Positions 62,361 through 64,000 of a stretch of DNA of 64,000 nucleotides are shown piece after piece. The DNA is from Chlorogloeopsis sp. ULAP01. GTDB taxonomy: Bacteria > Cyanobacteriota > Cyanobacteriia > Cyanobacteriales > Nostocaceae. The stretch covers positions 124,001 to 188,000 of the forward strand of contig NZ_JAUDRH010000001.1 in the NCBI RefSeq assembly GCF_030381805.1, in the 5' to 3' direction. The notes beneath the pieces are model-generated. The model had not been told where the DNA came from. It saw only the letters and a list, made by a program, of their open reading frames with translations, and did no database searches. Each line of letters begins with the position of its first letter. The first letter of the stretch is position 1. The translations under genes and the position numbers were made by a program.

Positions 62361-62725
62361 ATGAGACGGCATCAGTAGTGTCATTTCTAGTATAGTAGTT
62401 TTTCCAAAAAGTTTGAGACGAGCGATCGCATCACAGTATCTGGCATGATTCTGATTAGTGCGATTAAATTTTTTGCTAGTCAATAATGCAACATTTTAGC
62501 CTTGCCGCACCAATAATCATGTGGTGCGTTACTATTAAACTCTCAAATCATTACATAGCCGTAATACACCTACTACTGTCCCCTTCCTCTTCAAGCACCC
62601 CTACTTTTAGATTCTGCATCTTGGGGTAGAGGTGGTAAGGACTATGCCACGTGGTATATTCCAAAAATTAGGATCTCATGCGGTGTAGTCCAACCGCCAG
62701 TAGAAATCAAAAGGTATACGCACTC
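62361..62725. other. spacer before the HTH gene
   Basis: About 365 bases with one HIP1 site and no recognised gene, repeat array or RNA. The frame leading into the HTH gene opens at 62678 but has no good start before the ATG at 62726. Confidence 0.45.
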
Positions 62726-62971
62726 ATGCCTGCAATAGAACAGCCAAAGTTTGCAGAGTTGATTCGACAGACAAGAGCGCGTCTTGAACTCTCGCAATTT
62801 GAATTTGTATCTTTGTTTCAAAGCGTTAACCGATGGGAGAAGGGGCGGACAAAGCTTTTATCGTTGGCTTTAAAACAAATTGAAGTGCTAGTGCATCCAA
62901 TGGACGATCACGCCAAAGATCTGCTAGAAAAATACTTTCAGGGACAAGGAGTTAAAAACTGTGAACCCTGA
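62726..62971 (+). CDS. XRE-type helix-turn-helix protein with a shortened HTH
   Basis: An 81-residue protein with an XRE-like pattern: FAELIRQTRARLELSQ, then SVNRWEKGRTKLLSLALKQI and a C-terminal DLLEKYF. Between LSQ and SVNRWE, relatives have about 13 residues (EEFAAKLGVSFQ-like), while here only eight (FEFVSLFQ) remain, so helix 2 and the turn are shortened by about five residues. It may bind DNA poorly. Its stop overlaps the following sensor kinase gene by 11 bases. Confidence 0.65.
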   Translation: MPAIEQPKFAELIRQTRARLELSQFEFVSLFQSVNRWEKGRTKLLSLALKQIEVLVHPMDDHAKDLLEKYFQGQGVKNCEP

Positions 62972-64000
62972 TGTCAAAGCAACTGTTCCTGAAGATTTAT
63001 TTATAGGTGGTGGAGAGATGGGAACGTTGATGCGATCGCACGATTGGTCGCAAACGTCCCTTGGTTGTGTTGAAAACTGGCCGCAAAGTCTGAAAACTGC
63101 TGTACGCATTATGTTAACCTCTCGCCAAGCCATGTTTGTCTGGTGGGGCGAGGAACTAATTAACCTTTACAATGACGCCTACAAAGCGATCGTTGGCGGC
63201 AAACATCCACAAGTGTTGGGGCAACCGGCTTCCTACGTGTGGCGTGAAATTTGGGATCAGGTTGGGCCTCGTGCCGAATCGGCGATGCTCACAAATGAAG
63301 GCACTTACGACGAATCGCTGCTACTGATCATGGAGCGGAACGGCTATCCGGAGGAAACTTATTACACGTTCTCCTATAGCCCGGTTCCTAACGACGAAGG
63401 TGGTACAGGTGGCATCATTTGCGCCAATACAGATGACACACAACGTATCATTGGTGAGCGCCAGTTGGTACTGCTGCGGGAATTGGCAGCTATGATGGCA
63501 GATGCACGCACGTTTGAGCAAGCTTGTACACTGAGTGCGAGTTGTCTAGAAACAAACCCCTACGACCTCCCCTTCGCGATGATTTATCTGGCCGATCCAG
63601 ATCAGCAGCGCGTCAATCTAGCTGCTACTTGCGGTATCGGACGGGAACATCCAGCAGTGCCTGAAACTGTCGCTGTTGATGCCGATGCAGTTTGGCCCTT
63701 TGCAGAAGTTCTCAAGAAGAATAAACCATGTTTAGTTTTTGATTTAGGATCATATTTTACTAACCTACCCACAGGTGCTTGGAAGCGGCAACCTCATCAG
63801 GCAATAGCTGTGCCGATAGCATCATCAGGTCAAAAAGGGCGAATGGGAATATTAGTTGTCGGGCTAAACCCGTTCAGGCTCTTTGACGATAATTATCAAA
63901 GATTTGTTGAGCTAATTTCAGCTCAAATCGCGGCTAGCATAGCTAATGCTCAAGCCTATGAAGAAGAACGTAAACGGGCAGAGGCACTAGCAGAAATTGA
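62961..64000 (+). CDS. PAS/GAF sensor histidine kinase (3' part beyond right edge)
   Basis: 346 codons from a GTG at 62961, with AAGGAG upstream, and running off the right edge without a stop. The first part has a PAS-like fold (SLGCVENWPQSLKTAVRIML, then FVWWGEELINLYNDAYKAIV and FSYSPVPNDEGGTGGIICAN). A GAF domain follows (LRELAAMMADARTFEQACTL to SAQIAASIANAQAYEEE). In cyanobacteria this order leads to a hybrid histidine kinase with further PAS, HisKA and ATPase domains, which would lie outside. It overlaps the HTH gene, suggesting a regulator-sensor unit. Confidence 0.85.
   Translation, partial: MNPDVKATVPEDLFIGGGEMGTLMRSHDWSQTSLGCVENWPQSLKTAVRIMLTSRQAMFVWWGEELINLYNDAYKAIVGGKHPQVLGQPASYVWREIWDQVGPRAESAMLTNEGTYDESLLLIMERNGYPEETYYTFSYSPVPNDEGGTGGIICANTDDTQRIIGERQLVLLRELAAMMADARTFEQACTLSASCLETNPYDLPFAMIYLADPDQQRVNLAATCGIGREHPAVPETVAVDADAVWPFAEVLKKNKPCLVFDLGSYFTNLPTGAWKRQPHQAIAVPIASSGQKGRMGILVVGLNPFRLFDDNYQRFVELISAQIAASIANAQAYEEERKRAEALAEI

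Overview
The window is chromosomal DNA from a cyanobacterium, most likely a filamentous one of the Nostocales. The evidence is psb28, the rplI-dnaB pair, very frequent HIP1 octamers (GCGATCGC), many heptamer-type tandem repeats (ATGACTA, GGCAGAA, ACTAGGG types) between genes, and many small proteins of cyanobacterial type. The genus is not resolved. I saw no rRNA, tRNA or CRISPR array.

Layout. 1-9.9 kb: the end of a SagB-type oxidoreductase running off the left edge, a DUF4359 protein, aldo/keto reductase, ilvC, moaB, psb28, dtd, a COG0523 metallo-GTPase, cysS and an AI-2E-type membrane protein. 10-26 kb: a tldD/tldE pair, UbiA prenyltransferase, S1-domain protein, dhaL, a hydrolase and hydroxybutyrate-dehydrogenase-like SDR, a BlaI/M56 pair, mnmE, small membrane proteins, an epimerase and an acyltransferase. 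26-28.8 kb is gene-poor: a 23-codon membrane ORF with its own terminator, a small-RNA-like locus, an IS200/IS605-like remnant and a cytochrome P450 stump. 29-36 kb: an AraC/methyltransferase group, a UbiB-type kinase, and a run of toxin-antitoxin genes that are broken or appear inactive.

36-46.6 kb is a glycan island, all on the minus strand: three tandem paralogues of one glycosyltransferase-like family, a GT10 fucosyltransferase-like gene, two GT4 genes, a GT8-like gene, a GT11-like gene and an ABC exporter. The exporter ends in two tandem histidine-kinase dimerisation-like repeats with no kinase ATPase domain. The genes together look like assembly, fucosylation and export of a surface glycan. 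47-64 kb returns to housekeeping genes (gloB, rplI, dnaB, FKBP, deoC, recO) plus an AlkB-like dioxygenase, a divergent DUF1016 nuclease / C5 methyltransferase pair, an MFS transporter, another GT4 gene, and an HTH gene overlapping a sensor kinase that runs off the right edge.

The most distinctive theme is repeat DNA entering genes without breaking them. gloB carries a 63-bp in-frame insert bounded by a 7-bp direct repeat. cysS and recO carry in-frame low-complexity inserts, moaB takes its stop codon from a heptamer repeat, and recO takes its start codon from one. A 167-bp element occurs twice, inverted, 45 kb apart, with about 96% identity. All functions are inferred from reading the sequence; no database search was run.
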